Positions 17,427-23,808 of a DNA stretch of 29,080 nt are shown here, piece after piece. A program made the position numbers and the translations under genes. The stretch's first letter is position 1. Each line of letters begins with the position of its first letter. The notes beneath the pieces are model-generated. The model was not told where the DNA came from. It searched no databases and was given only the letters and a program-made list of their open reading frames with translations. Source of the DNA: an uncultured Bacilli bacterium (GTDB lineage Bacteria; Bacillota_I; Bacilli_A; RF39; UBA660). The stretch spans positions 1-29,080 of the forward strand of contig CAKOHQ010000013.1 of assembly GCA_934085875.1 (NCBI GenBank), in the 5' to 3' direction.

Positions 17427-17946
17427 TTATTTAAATTTTTTAGAAACAAATAAGCTTAGTTTAGATAAAATAAATACAAATATAAAAAAGAAAAAATATG
17501 ATGAATGTATTAGTAATTTAAGACAATTAATAAGTACCGTACAAACATATCAAGATTTATGCACAATATATTTTTATGTAGTTTATAACAATGCTGAAAG
17601 CAAAATTATTTTAAATATTATAAAAAATGAATTAGAAACTAACATACATTATAAGGAGTTTTTAAATGAATTAAATAATAACTTTCAATCTTTAGATATT
17701 AACCATAAAAAATACCTATTTAATATATCATATAAATATTCTAAAAATAAAAAAAGAAAAAATAACATTTTAATAATAATATTATTTCCAATATTATTAT
17801 TTACATTAATATTTACAATAATTGATTTTGATTTAGACTCTTTATTAATTATTTTCTTCTGTATAAATTTTATAATTTGGTCTTTAGTTGATAATCATAG
17901 ATTAAATAAAATGATAAAGATATGTAAGGATACATTAAATACATGA
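17416..17946 (+). CDS. C-terminally anchored membrane protein, unknown function
   Basis: No family is recognised. The 176-residue protein begins with a predicted alpha-helical, soluble region (about 1-115; NFLETNKLSLDKINTNIKKK, later LNELNNNFQSLDINHKKYL) and ends with two membrane helices at about 119-137 and 141-160. The basic stretch KNKKRKNN before the first helix suggests that the helical region is cytosolic. It starts within the previous gene after AGTTAGGAG and overlaps the next gene by four bases (ATGA), the classic arrangement for translational coupling. Confidence 0.65.
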   Translation: MEYNYLNFLETNKLSLDKINTNIKKKKYDECISNLRQLISTVQTYQDLCTIYFYVVYNNAESKIILNIIKNELETNIHYKEFLNELNNNFQSLDINHKKYLFNISYKYSKNKKRKNNILIIILFPILLFTLIFTIIDFDLDSLLIIFFCINFIIWSLVDNHRLNKMIKICKDTLNT

Positions 17947-18329
17947 TACCAATAATTATAATTATATTTCTCATATTAATTTCTATATTTAAAATTCTTT
18001 TTGATTATTATAAATATAAAAAAAGTGAATTAATAAAAAGTAATACATCATTTAATAAATTATTACCAATAGGTACAATAATAAAAAGAAATAATGATGA
18101 CAAATTATATATGATTAATAATTATAGAGGAGCAATATATATTAAGAAAAGTGTTTTAAAAACAATTGATTATTGGTGCTTGGAATACCCATTAGGAACA
18201 ACCGATGATAACTACAATTATATAAATATTAATACAGAAGAAATAAGTAAAGTTATATATTTAGGTTATGATAATGAAATAAGACAAAAATTTATGAATG
18301 ATAGAGATTTAATAAAAGAGGAAAATTGA
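17943..18329 (+). CDS. DUF4176-like protein with N-terminal membrane helix
   Basis: A 128-residue protein with a membrane helix at about 2-20 and a C-terminal domain resembling DUF4176: the family opening LLPIGT (39-44), a central YPLGT, and the closing ISKVIYLGYDNE. DUF4176 proteins are small, usually soluble proteins often encoded in type VII secretion/LXG toxin neighbourhoods of Firmicutes; their biochemical role is unclear. A fused membrane anchor is unusual as far as I know. It starts in the ATGA overlap with the previous stop, and the next gene, a second DUF4176-like protein, begins one base after its stop. The family assignment is by eye from the motif pattern. Confidence 0.6.
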   Translation: MIPIIIIIFLILISIFKILFDYYKYKKSELIKSNTSFNKLLPIGTIIKRNNDDKLYMINNYRGAIYIKKSVLKTIDYWCLEYPLGTTDDNYNYININTEEISKVIYLGYDNEIRQKFMNDRDLIKEEN

Positions 18330-18330
18330 T

Positions 18331-18639
18331 ATGAAAGAACTTTTACCAATTGGTTCAATAGTAGAATTGAACAACAAATATATAGTTATGATTGATGGCT
18401 ATTATAATCAAAATTATAATTTGACTTACGATTTATATGAAAATATAAGTATTTATCACTACACGTCTTGGCCATTTGATTTAATAAATATAGAATACAA
18501 AAATAAAGAATTGAAAAAATATAATTTTTATTTAGAATCAACAAATTCTTATACAGAAAAAAATATATCAAAAATAATTTTTAAAGGTTATGAGAATGAA
18601 GACTTTAAAAAATTAAAAGATAGTAATAGTAAGGAGTAA
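18331..18639 (+). CDS. DUF4176-like protein, soluble
   Basis: A 102-residue protein with the DUF4176 pattern: KELLPIGSIVEL at the N-terminus, a Tyr-rich middle with a WPFD turn, and the closing ISKIIFKGYENEDF. It has no membrane helix, unlike the paralogue directly upstream, with which it shares the opening LLPIG and closing GY-(D/E)-NE motifs but little else; an old duplication is likely. GAGG lies twelve bases before the ATG. The family is linked to type VII secretion clusters in other Firmicutes, but no WXG100, LXG or EssC gene is present in this window. Confidence 0.65.
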   Translation: MKELLPIGSIVELNNKYIVMIDGYYNQNYNLTYDLYENISIYHYTSWPFDLINIEYKNKELKKYNFYLESTNSYTEKNISKIIFKGYENEDFKKLKDSNSKE

Positions 18640-18760
18640 AGAAATGAAAAATAATAATGAAAACAATACAATGTCAATAGTAGGATTTATCTTGTCGTTT
18701 ATGATGCCAGTAGTAGGTTTAATACTTTCAATAATAGGATTAAATAAATCAAAAGAATTA
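18639..18760 (+). repeat. Direct repeat copy 1 (DUF4190 gene start)
   Basis: Bases 18639-18679 are identical to 19391-19431 (41 nt, covering the last ribosome-site bases and the first codons). Similarity continues at roughly 85-90% to about 18760. The repeat encodes the shared N-terminal membrane region of two adjacent genes. Confidence 0.85.
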
Positions 18761-19366
18761 AATAATAAAGGAAAAGGGTTAAGTATAGCAGGTATAATAA
18801 TATCAGCGTTGTTATTTATATTCCAATTCTTAGTATTATTACTTTTAATAAGCGTTGGAACAGTTTCAAGTACTTTAGATACAGCAAAGAATAAGGCAAA
18901 TAAATTAATGTGTGAAAAAGCATATGATTGTGAATTAGATAGTACAGGAAATTATAGTTGTAAATATTTAAACAATGATGGTACAATTAAAAAAATAACT
19001 TGTGAAAATAACACTTATTTAACTAAAGAAGATTTAGTTGGATATTACGAACCATATGATTTAAAAGTAAATGGTGTATCAGAATCGGTAGAAAACTATT
19101 TGGGCAATAACCATGATAAAAAATCGTATATCATATTTAATGATGATAATACATTTAAAAACTATTTAACGATGTATGCAAATGAAGATGAAATAACAGG
19201 CAAATACACAATAAATAAAAATATTATAAATATAACACTTAATACAAAAACTAATATAAAAATAGAAGCAGAAAAAGAAAATAATACAATTTTATTAAAA
19301 ATGTATATTGATGAATCAACAGTGTTATATTTAAAACAAATAAAAATTGAAAGTGAAAAAGATTAA
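18644..19366 (+). CDS. DUF4190-like membrane protein A
   Basis: A 240-residue protein whose first 80 residues look like a DUF4190 domain: two membrane helices (about 9-30 and 46-70) around a KSKELNNKGKGLSIAGI loop. A Cys-containing segment follows (CEKAYDCELDSTGNYSC, then ITCENN) and a beta-rich domain of about 110 residues (from DLVGYYEPYDLKV), reading like a lipocalin- or META-type fold: a response strand FNDDNTFKNYL, then GKYTINKNIINITL. The beta domain is probably extracellular. The function is unknown. AAGGAG precedes the ATG, four bases after the previous stop. The N-terminus is nearly the same as that of the next gene. Confidence 0.7.
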   Translation: MKNNNENNTMSIVGFILSFMMPVVGLILSIIGLNKSKELNNKGKGLSIAGIIISALLFIFQFLVLLLLISVGTVSSTLDTAKNKANKLMCEKAYDCELDSTGNYSCKYLNNDGTIKKITCENNTYLTKEDLVGYYEPYDLKVNGVSESVENYLGNNHDKKSYIIFNDDNTFKNYLTMYANEDEITGKYTINKNIINITLNTKTNIKIEAEKENNTILLKMYIDESTVLYLKQIKIESEKD

Positions 19367-19390
19367 ATAAATGTTTTGAAAAGTAAGGTG

Positions 19391-19512
19391 AAGAAATGAA
19401 AAATAATAATGAAAACAATACAATGTCAATAATAGGGTTTATCTTGTCATTTATAATACCGGTAGTAGGACTAATATTATCAATATTAGGATTAAGCAAA
19501 TCAAAAGAACTA
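19391..19512 (+). repeat. Direct repeat copy 2 (second DUF4190 gene start)
   Basis: The partner of the repeat at 18639. The identical 41 bases are 19391-19431; substitutions beyond that are mostly at third codon positions, which suggests the encoded membrane segment has been under selection since duplication. Confidence 0.85.
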
Positions 19513-20772
19513 AACGATAAAGGAAAAACTTTAAGTATTATAGGTATAATTATATCTAGTATCATGTTAATATTTAATTTTATATTTACTTTTTCTATAA
19601 TAGAAGATATATTAAATGAAACTGATAATAAGTTTGAATATAAATATGACAATAAAAAAGATTATAATAATGATAATAACAATGAAAATAATAATTTTTC
19701 TCAAATTAGCTATGAAGGAAAAAAAGGTGATTCATTTTGTATAAAAGAATATGATAATCACTACTATATTGAGAAAGATCGTAACTCAACTAATACTAGG
19801 TGTTATAGCTGCACAACTAATAATTGTGAAATCTTTGACGTATCAGAAAATGGAAGATTTATAGTTGGTTTTGACAATAACGAATACTTTACTTATGACT
19901 ACAATACAAATAAAAAAACAAAACTTAATATAGATTTAATAAAATATAGTTACATAAACATACTAGCAGAAAAAAATGATGAAAATTTGATTGGCTTATT
20001 TTTACGGAAAGTTGATAATAAAAATAATTATTCAGCAGGATATTATGATTTAAAAGAAAATAAAATGTTAATTGATTACGGGAATTATTCTTACTTAACA
20101 AGTGATTATATTTCTGTGAAAAAAAGTCTATTTATTTTTCAAACAAAAGAAAATAAAACTGGGTTAATAAATATTAACACTGGACAAGTGTTATTAGAAA
20201 ACATCAACACTTCAGTAGTCGCAAATGATAAAGTGTATTACTGTTATTTTGTTACTAATGATGAATTTTACAATATAACAACAAATTTATATAATGAAAA
20301 TTTAAAAGAAATATATAAAGGAAATAACATAAAGATAGACATATATGATAACAAGATTATATTAACTGATATTTATGCTTTAAGTGATAATAATGTATAT
20401 AAGATTTATAAAGATGATGTTTTAAAATATACAAGTAAAAAATATAATGACATATTTTTTATTAATTCAGATTACATAGTAGTTAATGAAAATAATAAGT
20501 TAATTGTTAAGAAAATAGATGAAACTTACATTACAACATTAACTGAATTAAAATCAGATTATTATGTACGTCATGCAACAATAAAAAAAGTAAATGGAAA
20601 AGATGCAATAGTCATTCCAATGACAAATGAAAGAGAATATACAGATAAAGAAAAAGTAGAATATAAAAAGAACAATCCAGAAACAAACATAGATTATACG
20701 TGTTACCATTATTATTATATTATCAGCACGGGCGAAACTGGAAGATATATAGATTATACAGATATGATATAA
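19396..20772 (+). CDS. DUF4190-like membrane protein B with large outer domain
   Basis: A 458-residue protein. Residues 1-70 repeat the DUF4190-like membrane region of the preceding gene (MKNNNENNTMSI, then two helices). A charged Asn/Lys linker follows, then about 350 residues of beta-rich sequence with recurring patterns of the type ...YDYNTNKKTKL, YYDLKENKML, GLININTGQVLLENI. These resemble blades of a beta-propeller or WG-like repeats. A Cys cluster (RCYSCTTNNC) lies near the start of this outer part. Placement outside the cell follows from the topology. The paralogue shares only the anchor, so the two genes carry different outer domains on a common membrane module. It is the last gene of the operon, with a terminator at 20780. 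Confidence 0.7.
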   Translation: MKNNNENNTMSIIGFILSFIIPVVGLILSILGLSKSKELNDKGKTLSIIGIIISSIMLIFNFIFTFSIIEDILNETDNKFEYKYDNKKDYNNDNNNENNNFSQISYEGKKGDSFCIKEYDNHYYIEKDRNSTNTRCYSCTTNNCEIFDVSENGRFIVGFDNNEYFTYDYNTNKKTKLNIDLIKYSYINILAEKNDENLIGLFLRKVDNKNNYSAGYYDLKENKMLIDYGNYSYLTSDYISVKKSLFIFQTKENKTGLININTGQVLLENINTSVVANDKVYYCYFVTNDEFYNITTNLYNENLKEIYKGNNIKIDIYDNKIILTDIYALSDNNVYKIYKDDVLKYTSKKYNDIFFINSDYIVVNENNKLIVKKIDETYITTLTELKSDYYVRHATIKKVNGKDAIVIPMTNEREYTDKEKVEYKKNNPETNIDYTCYHYYYIISTGETGRYIDYTDMI

Positions 20773-20779
20773 AAAAGTT

Positions 20780-20805
20780 TTCAATAAATATATTGAATTC
20801 TTTTT
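20780..20805 (+). terminator. Terminator of the nine-gene operon
   Basis: TTCAATA (20780-20786) pairs with TATTGAA (20791-20797) around the loop AATA, followed by TTCTTTTT. It lies eight bases after the last stop of the operon. Confidence 0.7.
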
Positions 20806-21031
20806 AATTGCTATAAAAAATTTTTAAAAATATGATTAAGAAAAGATTCATTTTAAGTTTTAATGTGTTTTGAAACCACATTCATATTAACAAATATTAT
20901 GTCTTGTACTTGATGAATTTGTATTAAAAAATTAACAAATAATTCTAAAAAGAATAAATAATTTATATATACAAAATATAAAAATAATGTTAAAATAAAA
21001 TTGTATTAGAAGTAATACGTTAAATAATTAT
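20806..21031 (+). other. Non-coding stretch with two hairpin-forming repeats
   Basis: No gene is supported here. Two inverted repeats stand out. AATGTGTTT/AACCACATT at 20863-20883 is a 9-base arm pair with one mismatch around TGA. GTATTA-GAAG-TAATAC at 21003-21018 is perfect and lies just before the metK riboswitch. The metK promoter must lie in this stretch, but no convincing -35/-10 pair is visible. Confidence 0.5.
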
Positions 21032-21128
21032 AATTTTTTATCAAGAATGAGGGAGAGAATTAGCTCTAAGAACTCATACCAACCTGCAACAGTAAGGTGG
21101 TAATGCTAATATCGATGAAAGAGATTTT
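21032..21128 (+). promoter_or_regulatory. SAM-I-like (S-box) riboswitch controlling metK
   Basis: The segment TTATCAAGAATGAGGGAGAG matches the conserved 5' half of the SAM-I aptamer, and CCAACCTGC, AAGGTGGTAAT and GATGAAAGAG match the 3' half in order. ATGAG pairs with CTCAT as P2, and AATTTTTTATC pairs with GATGAAAGAGATT as P1. The usual P4 helix between GGTGCTAA and GATGA seems lost or very short. SAM binding would hold the P1 3' strand, allowing the terminator at 21138 to form and shut off metK. This fits feedback on the enzyme that makes SAM. Confidence 0.8.
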
Positions 21129-21146
21129 TATAACAATAACTCTTTC
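21117..21146 (+). promoter_or_regulatory. Antiterminator pairing of the metK riboswitch
   Basis: GAAAGAG (21117-21123), part of the P1 3' strand, is exactly complementary to CTCTTTC (21140-21146), the 5' arm of the terminator. The two pairings exclude each other, which is the expected switch. Confidence 0.7.
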
Positions 21147-21165
21147 AAGAGTTTTTTATTTTTGA
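21138..21165 (+). terminator. Riboswitch-controlled terminator before metK
   Basis: AACTCT (21138-21143) and AGAGTT with the loop TTCA form a 6-bp stem followed by TTTTTATTTTT. It sits between the aptamer and the metK ribosome site GGGAG. Confidence 0.75.
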
Positions 21166-21189
21166 TAAAAAGAGAAAGAGGGAGATTAT

Positions 21190-22296
21190 ATGAAATATTA
21201 TTTAACAAGTGAATCAGTAACGGAAGGACATCCAGATAAAATATGTGATAAAATCAGTGATTACATATTAGATGAAGCATTAAAACAAGACAAAAGTAGC
21301 AAAATGGCAGTAGAAACAACTATAAAAGATGATTTAATATTTATTTACGGAGAAGCAACAACTAAAGCAAAATTAGATTATGGTTCTCTAGCAAAAAAAG
21401 TTTTAAAAGATATTGGATATGAAGAAGAATATAATGTAATTGTTAAAGTAAATAAACAATCTATTGAAATAAATAATGCAGTAGAACAAGATAAAATTAT
21501 GGCAGGAGATCAAGGAATAATGTTTGGTTATGCAACAAATGAAACAAAAGAATATATGCCACTACCAATCCTTTTAGCAAATAAACTAGCAAAAAAGTTG
21601 ACAGATGTAAGAAAAAAAGACAAAAATTCTATACTAAAACCTGATGGTAAAACACAAATAACTATCGAATATGAAAATGATATTCCAAAAAGAATAGATA
21701 CTATAATAATTGCATCTCAACATAAAGAAAACATAGATAAAAAAATCTTAGAAAACTTAATTATTAATGAAGTAATAAACAAAGTTGTTCCTACCAATCT
21801 ACTTGATAAAAACACAAAAATATTAATAAACACAAGTGGTAAATTCACAATAGGAGGTTCTTTTGGAGATAGTGGAACAACAGGTAGAAAAATAGTTGCA
21901 GATACTTATGGAGGAATAGGAAAAGTAGGTGGAGGATGTTTTAGCAGTAAAGACCCTTCTAAAGTAGATAGAAGTGGAGCATACTATGCAAGATTTGTTG
22001 CTAAAAATATTGTAGCTCATAACTTAGCAGATAAATGTGAAATAGAATTAGCATATGCAATAGGAAAAGAATATCCAATCTCAGTTTACATAAATACATT
22101 TAATACAAATAAAGTAGGTATAGATAAAATATATGAATTTGTAAATAATAATTTTAATTTTAGTGTAGACAATATTATAAAAGAATTAGATTTATTAAAT
22201 CCAATATATTACGATTTAGCATCATACGGACATTTTGGAAGAACAGATTTAAATTTACCATGGGAAAAAATAAAAGAAACAAATAATTTATTATAA
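21190..22296 (+). CDS. metK: S-adenosylmethionine synthetase MetK
   Basis: MetK joins methionine and ATP to form SAM in the cytosol. The protein has TEGHPDKICD (12-21) with the active-site His, the MAGDQGIMFGYATNE signature, GKTQITIEY, and the P-loop-like GGGCFSSKDPSKVDRS followed by YYARFVAKNIV. At 368 residues it is shorter than the common 380-400. The usually invariant INPTG...GGP.GD.GLTGRKII block reads INTSGKFTIGGSFGDSGTTGRKIV, a clear divergence, although the catalytic Lys/Arg/Asp positions appear kept. GGGAG lies before the ATG. It is transcribed alone behind the SAM-I-like riboswitch. It is probably functional as the sole copy, which cannot be shown from one window. Confidence 0.93.
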   Translation: MKYYLTSESVTEGHPDKICDKISDYILDEALKQDKSSKMAVETTIKDDLIFIYGEATTKAKLDYGSLAKKVLKDIGYEEEYNVIVKVNKQSIEINNAVEQDKIMAGDQGIMFGYATNETKEYMPLPILLANKLAKKLTDVRKKDKNSILKPDGKTQITIEYENDIPKRIDTIIIASQHKENIDKKILENLIINEVINKVVPTNLLDKNTKILINTSGKFTIGGSFGDSGTTGRKIVADTYGGIGKVGGGCFSSKDPSKVDRSGAYYARFVAKNIVAHNLADKCEIELAYAIGKEYPISVYINTFNTNKVGIDKIYEFVNNNFNFSVDNIIKELDLLNPIYYDLASYGHFGRTDLNLPWEKIKETNNLL

Positions 22297-22312
22297 ATAT
22301 GATAAATTCTAT

Positions 22313-22341
22313 TTGAAAATGTATAAACAATATGTTATCAT
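22313..22341 (+). promoter_or_regulatory. Promoter of candidate structured RNA
   Basis: TTGAAA (22313-22318), exactly 17 bases, then TATCAT (22336-22341) preceded by the extended -10 TGT. A transcript would begin near 22348. Confidence 0.6.
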
Positions 22342-22347
22342 GAATAT

Positions 22348-22453
22348 GTCAAGGACACTTGAATATAATAAAAAAGGGAATACTTAACATGGTACGTTGA
22401 GTACTCGCCTTTATGGGTTGAGCACTTAATCTACGCTAGATTGAGTGCTTTTT
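22348..22453 (+). ncRNA. Candidate structured RNA with twin hairpins
   Basis: About 106 nt between a promoter and an intrinsic terminator, with no ORF. Three stems are visible: TCAAG-GACA-CTTGA (22349-22362); GAATACTTAAC (22378-22388) with GTTGAGTACTC (22396-22406), ten of eleven pairs, loop ATGGTAC; and the terminator stem AGCACTTAATCTA (22421-22433) with TAGATTGAGTGCT (22437-22449), thirteen pairs. The second and third stems look like relatives with matched base-pair changes. The 3' arm of stem two can also pair with the 5' arm of the terminator (nine of ten), which would allow a switch. It may be a free small RNA or the leader of a lost downstream gene. I do not recognise a known family. 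Confidence 0.55.
22421..22453 (+). terminator. Terminator of candidate structured RNA
   Basis: A 13-bp stem (one G-U) with the loop CGC and TTTTT at 22449-22453. It is the strongest intrinsic terminator in the window. Confidence 0.85.
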
Positions 22454-22497
22454 GCTTACATTAATATTATTTATATAATAAAAATATAAGAAGAAAA

Positions 22498-22827
22498 ATG
22501 ATAATAATTAAAGAAATAAGAAAAAAATCAAATATACCTATAATAATCGTAACTAGTAAATATAATGAAATAGATGAATTATTAAGTATAAATAATGGAG
22601 CAGACCATTACATAACAAAACCATTTAATATACATATTCTGCTTGCAAAAATTAATTCATTACTAAGAAGAACTAAATCACAAGAAAACATAGATAAAAT
22701 AGATGCGAAAGATTTTATTTTAAACATTAACAAAAGTACAATAGAAAAAGATAACACTATAATAGAACATACAAAAAATGAATTTAGAGTACTAAAATAC
22801 TTAGTTCAAAATAGAAAGCACATATAG
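22498..22827 (+). pseudogene. Response-regulator fragment (OmpR type), both ends missing
   Basis: The 109 codons match the middle of an OmpR-family response regulator: IPIIIVTSK with the conserved Thr, GADHYITKPF with the conserved Lys, the linker LLAKINSLLRR, and the start of the winged-helix domain (IEHTKNEFRVLKYLVQNRKHI). Missing are about 65 N-terminal residues, including the acidic pocket and phosphoacceptor Asp, and the recognition helix and wing at the C-terminus. GADHY replaces the common GADDY. No histidine-kinase gene is adjacent. The best explanation is a decaying remnant left by deletions. The first ATG has GAAGA-rich sequence before it, so a short protein could still be made. Confidence 0.8.
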
Positions 22828-22921
22828 AAGATTATTTTAAAGAACATAGTCGTAGTTGTAAAATAAATAATTAATTTATTATAACAAAATTATAAATATA
22901 ACAAAGAATGGAGTAATTTAT

Positions 22922-23680
22922 ATGAATGAGTATATTAATTTAACACTAGACAATATAGATGAAGAACACATTTGTTGTGCAATAGGAGATAAAAAACATC
23001 AAAATGGTGTTAACAGAAAAAAAGAATGGATTAAAAATAAATTAAATAATGGACATGTATTTAGAAAATTAAATGCTAGAGGAAAAACATTTATAGAATA
23101 TGAAAATCTTAATAATGCATGGGTTCCAATAAACGGAAACAATTACAATTACATTTATTGTTTATGGGTTGCAGGTAGTTTCAAAGGAAAAAGTATTGGA
23201 AAAGAATTATTAGAATATGCAATAAATGATACAAAAGAAAAAGGACTTAGTGGAATTTGTACACTTTCATCAAAGAAGAAAAAACCTTTCATAGGAGATA
23301 AAAAATTTTATGAACATTTTGGTTTTAAAGTTGTAGACGAAATAGGGGATTATGAACTACTAGCACTACAATTTGATAATAATGAAACTCCTAAATTTAA
23401 TGAAACAGCAAGACAAATGAAAATTGATAATAAAGATTTTACTGTTTATTACAGTAATGAATGCCCTTATGTAGAATATGAAGTAGAAGAATTAACTAAT
23501 TACGCAAAAGATAATAATATAAAAATTAATTTTATAAAAATAGATTCCCTAGATAAAGCAAAAAATGCTCCATGCATATTTAATAACTGGGCAAACTTTT
23601 ATAAAGGAAAATTTATATCAAATACAATCTTAAATGCAAATTCAATAAAAAAATTACTAAAAGAGCAAAAAATAGATTGA
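22922..23680 (+). CDS. GNAT acetyltransferase with YoaP-like C-terminal domain
   Basis: A 252-residue two-domain protein. Residues about 5-150 form a GNAT N-acetyltransferase fold, with the acetyl-CoA site in the YCLWVAGSFKGKSIGKELL segment (the R/QxxGxG/A-type loop reads KGKSIGK) and the KKPFIGDKKFYEHFGFKVVDE ending. Residues about 165-250 match the YoaP-like domain, a thioredoxin-like fold with NECPY and a PCIFNNWANFYKGKFIS stretch. Such fusions are common in Firmicutes, and the substrate is unknown. The ATG has AATGGAG nine bases upstream. It stands alone; a hairpin at 23739 may end it. Confidence 0.85.
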   Translation: MNEYINLTLDNIDEEHICCAIGDKKHQNGVNRKKEWIKNKLNNGHVFRKLNARGKTFIEYENLNNAWVPINGNNYNYIYCLWVAGSFKGKSIGKELLEYAINDTKEKGLSGICTLSSKKKKPFIGDKKFYEHFGFKVVDEIGDYELLALQFDNNETPKFNETARQMKIDNKDFTVYYSNECPYVEYEVEELTNYAKDNNIKINFIKIDSLDKAKNAPCIFNNWANFYKGKFISNTILNANSIKKLLKEQKID

Positions 23681-23710
23681 CAATATTAACTACCAAATGA
23701 TAATATTAAA

Positions 23711-23738
23711 TTGACATTTGTGAAAGAACACATATATA
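23711..23738 (+). promoter_or_regulatory. Promoter of the ABC exporter operon
   Basis: A consensus -35 TTGACA (23711-23716) and TATATA (23733-23738) are separated by a 16-base spacer. Initiation near 23746 would start at the edge of the hairpin at 23739-23783. Confidence 0.5.
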
Positions 23739-23783
23739 AACACATATTACTCAAATTCGTGTGAAAATATAATGTGTTTTTTT
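23739..23783 (+). terminator. Terminator-like hairpin in the ABC operon leader
   Basis: AACACAT (23739-23745) pairs with ATGTGTT (23772-23778), followed by five more T. It ends the upstream GNAT transcript or attenuates the ABC operon, depending on where the latter starts. A second AACACAT at 23728-23734 offers an alternative arm. Confidence 0.5.
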
Positions 23784-23808
23784 GCGTTGAAAGGAGTGTA
23801 GATAAAAA

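Noticed and set aside
21001..21030. TTGTAT with TAATTA as the metK promoter
   Set aside because: Initiation would fall inside the P1 helix of the riboswitch and cut off its 5' strand, so the real promoter should lie further upstream.
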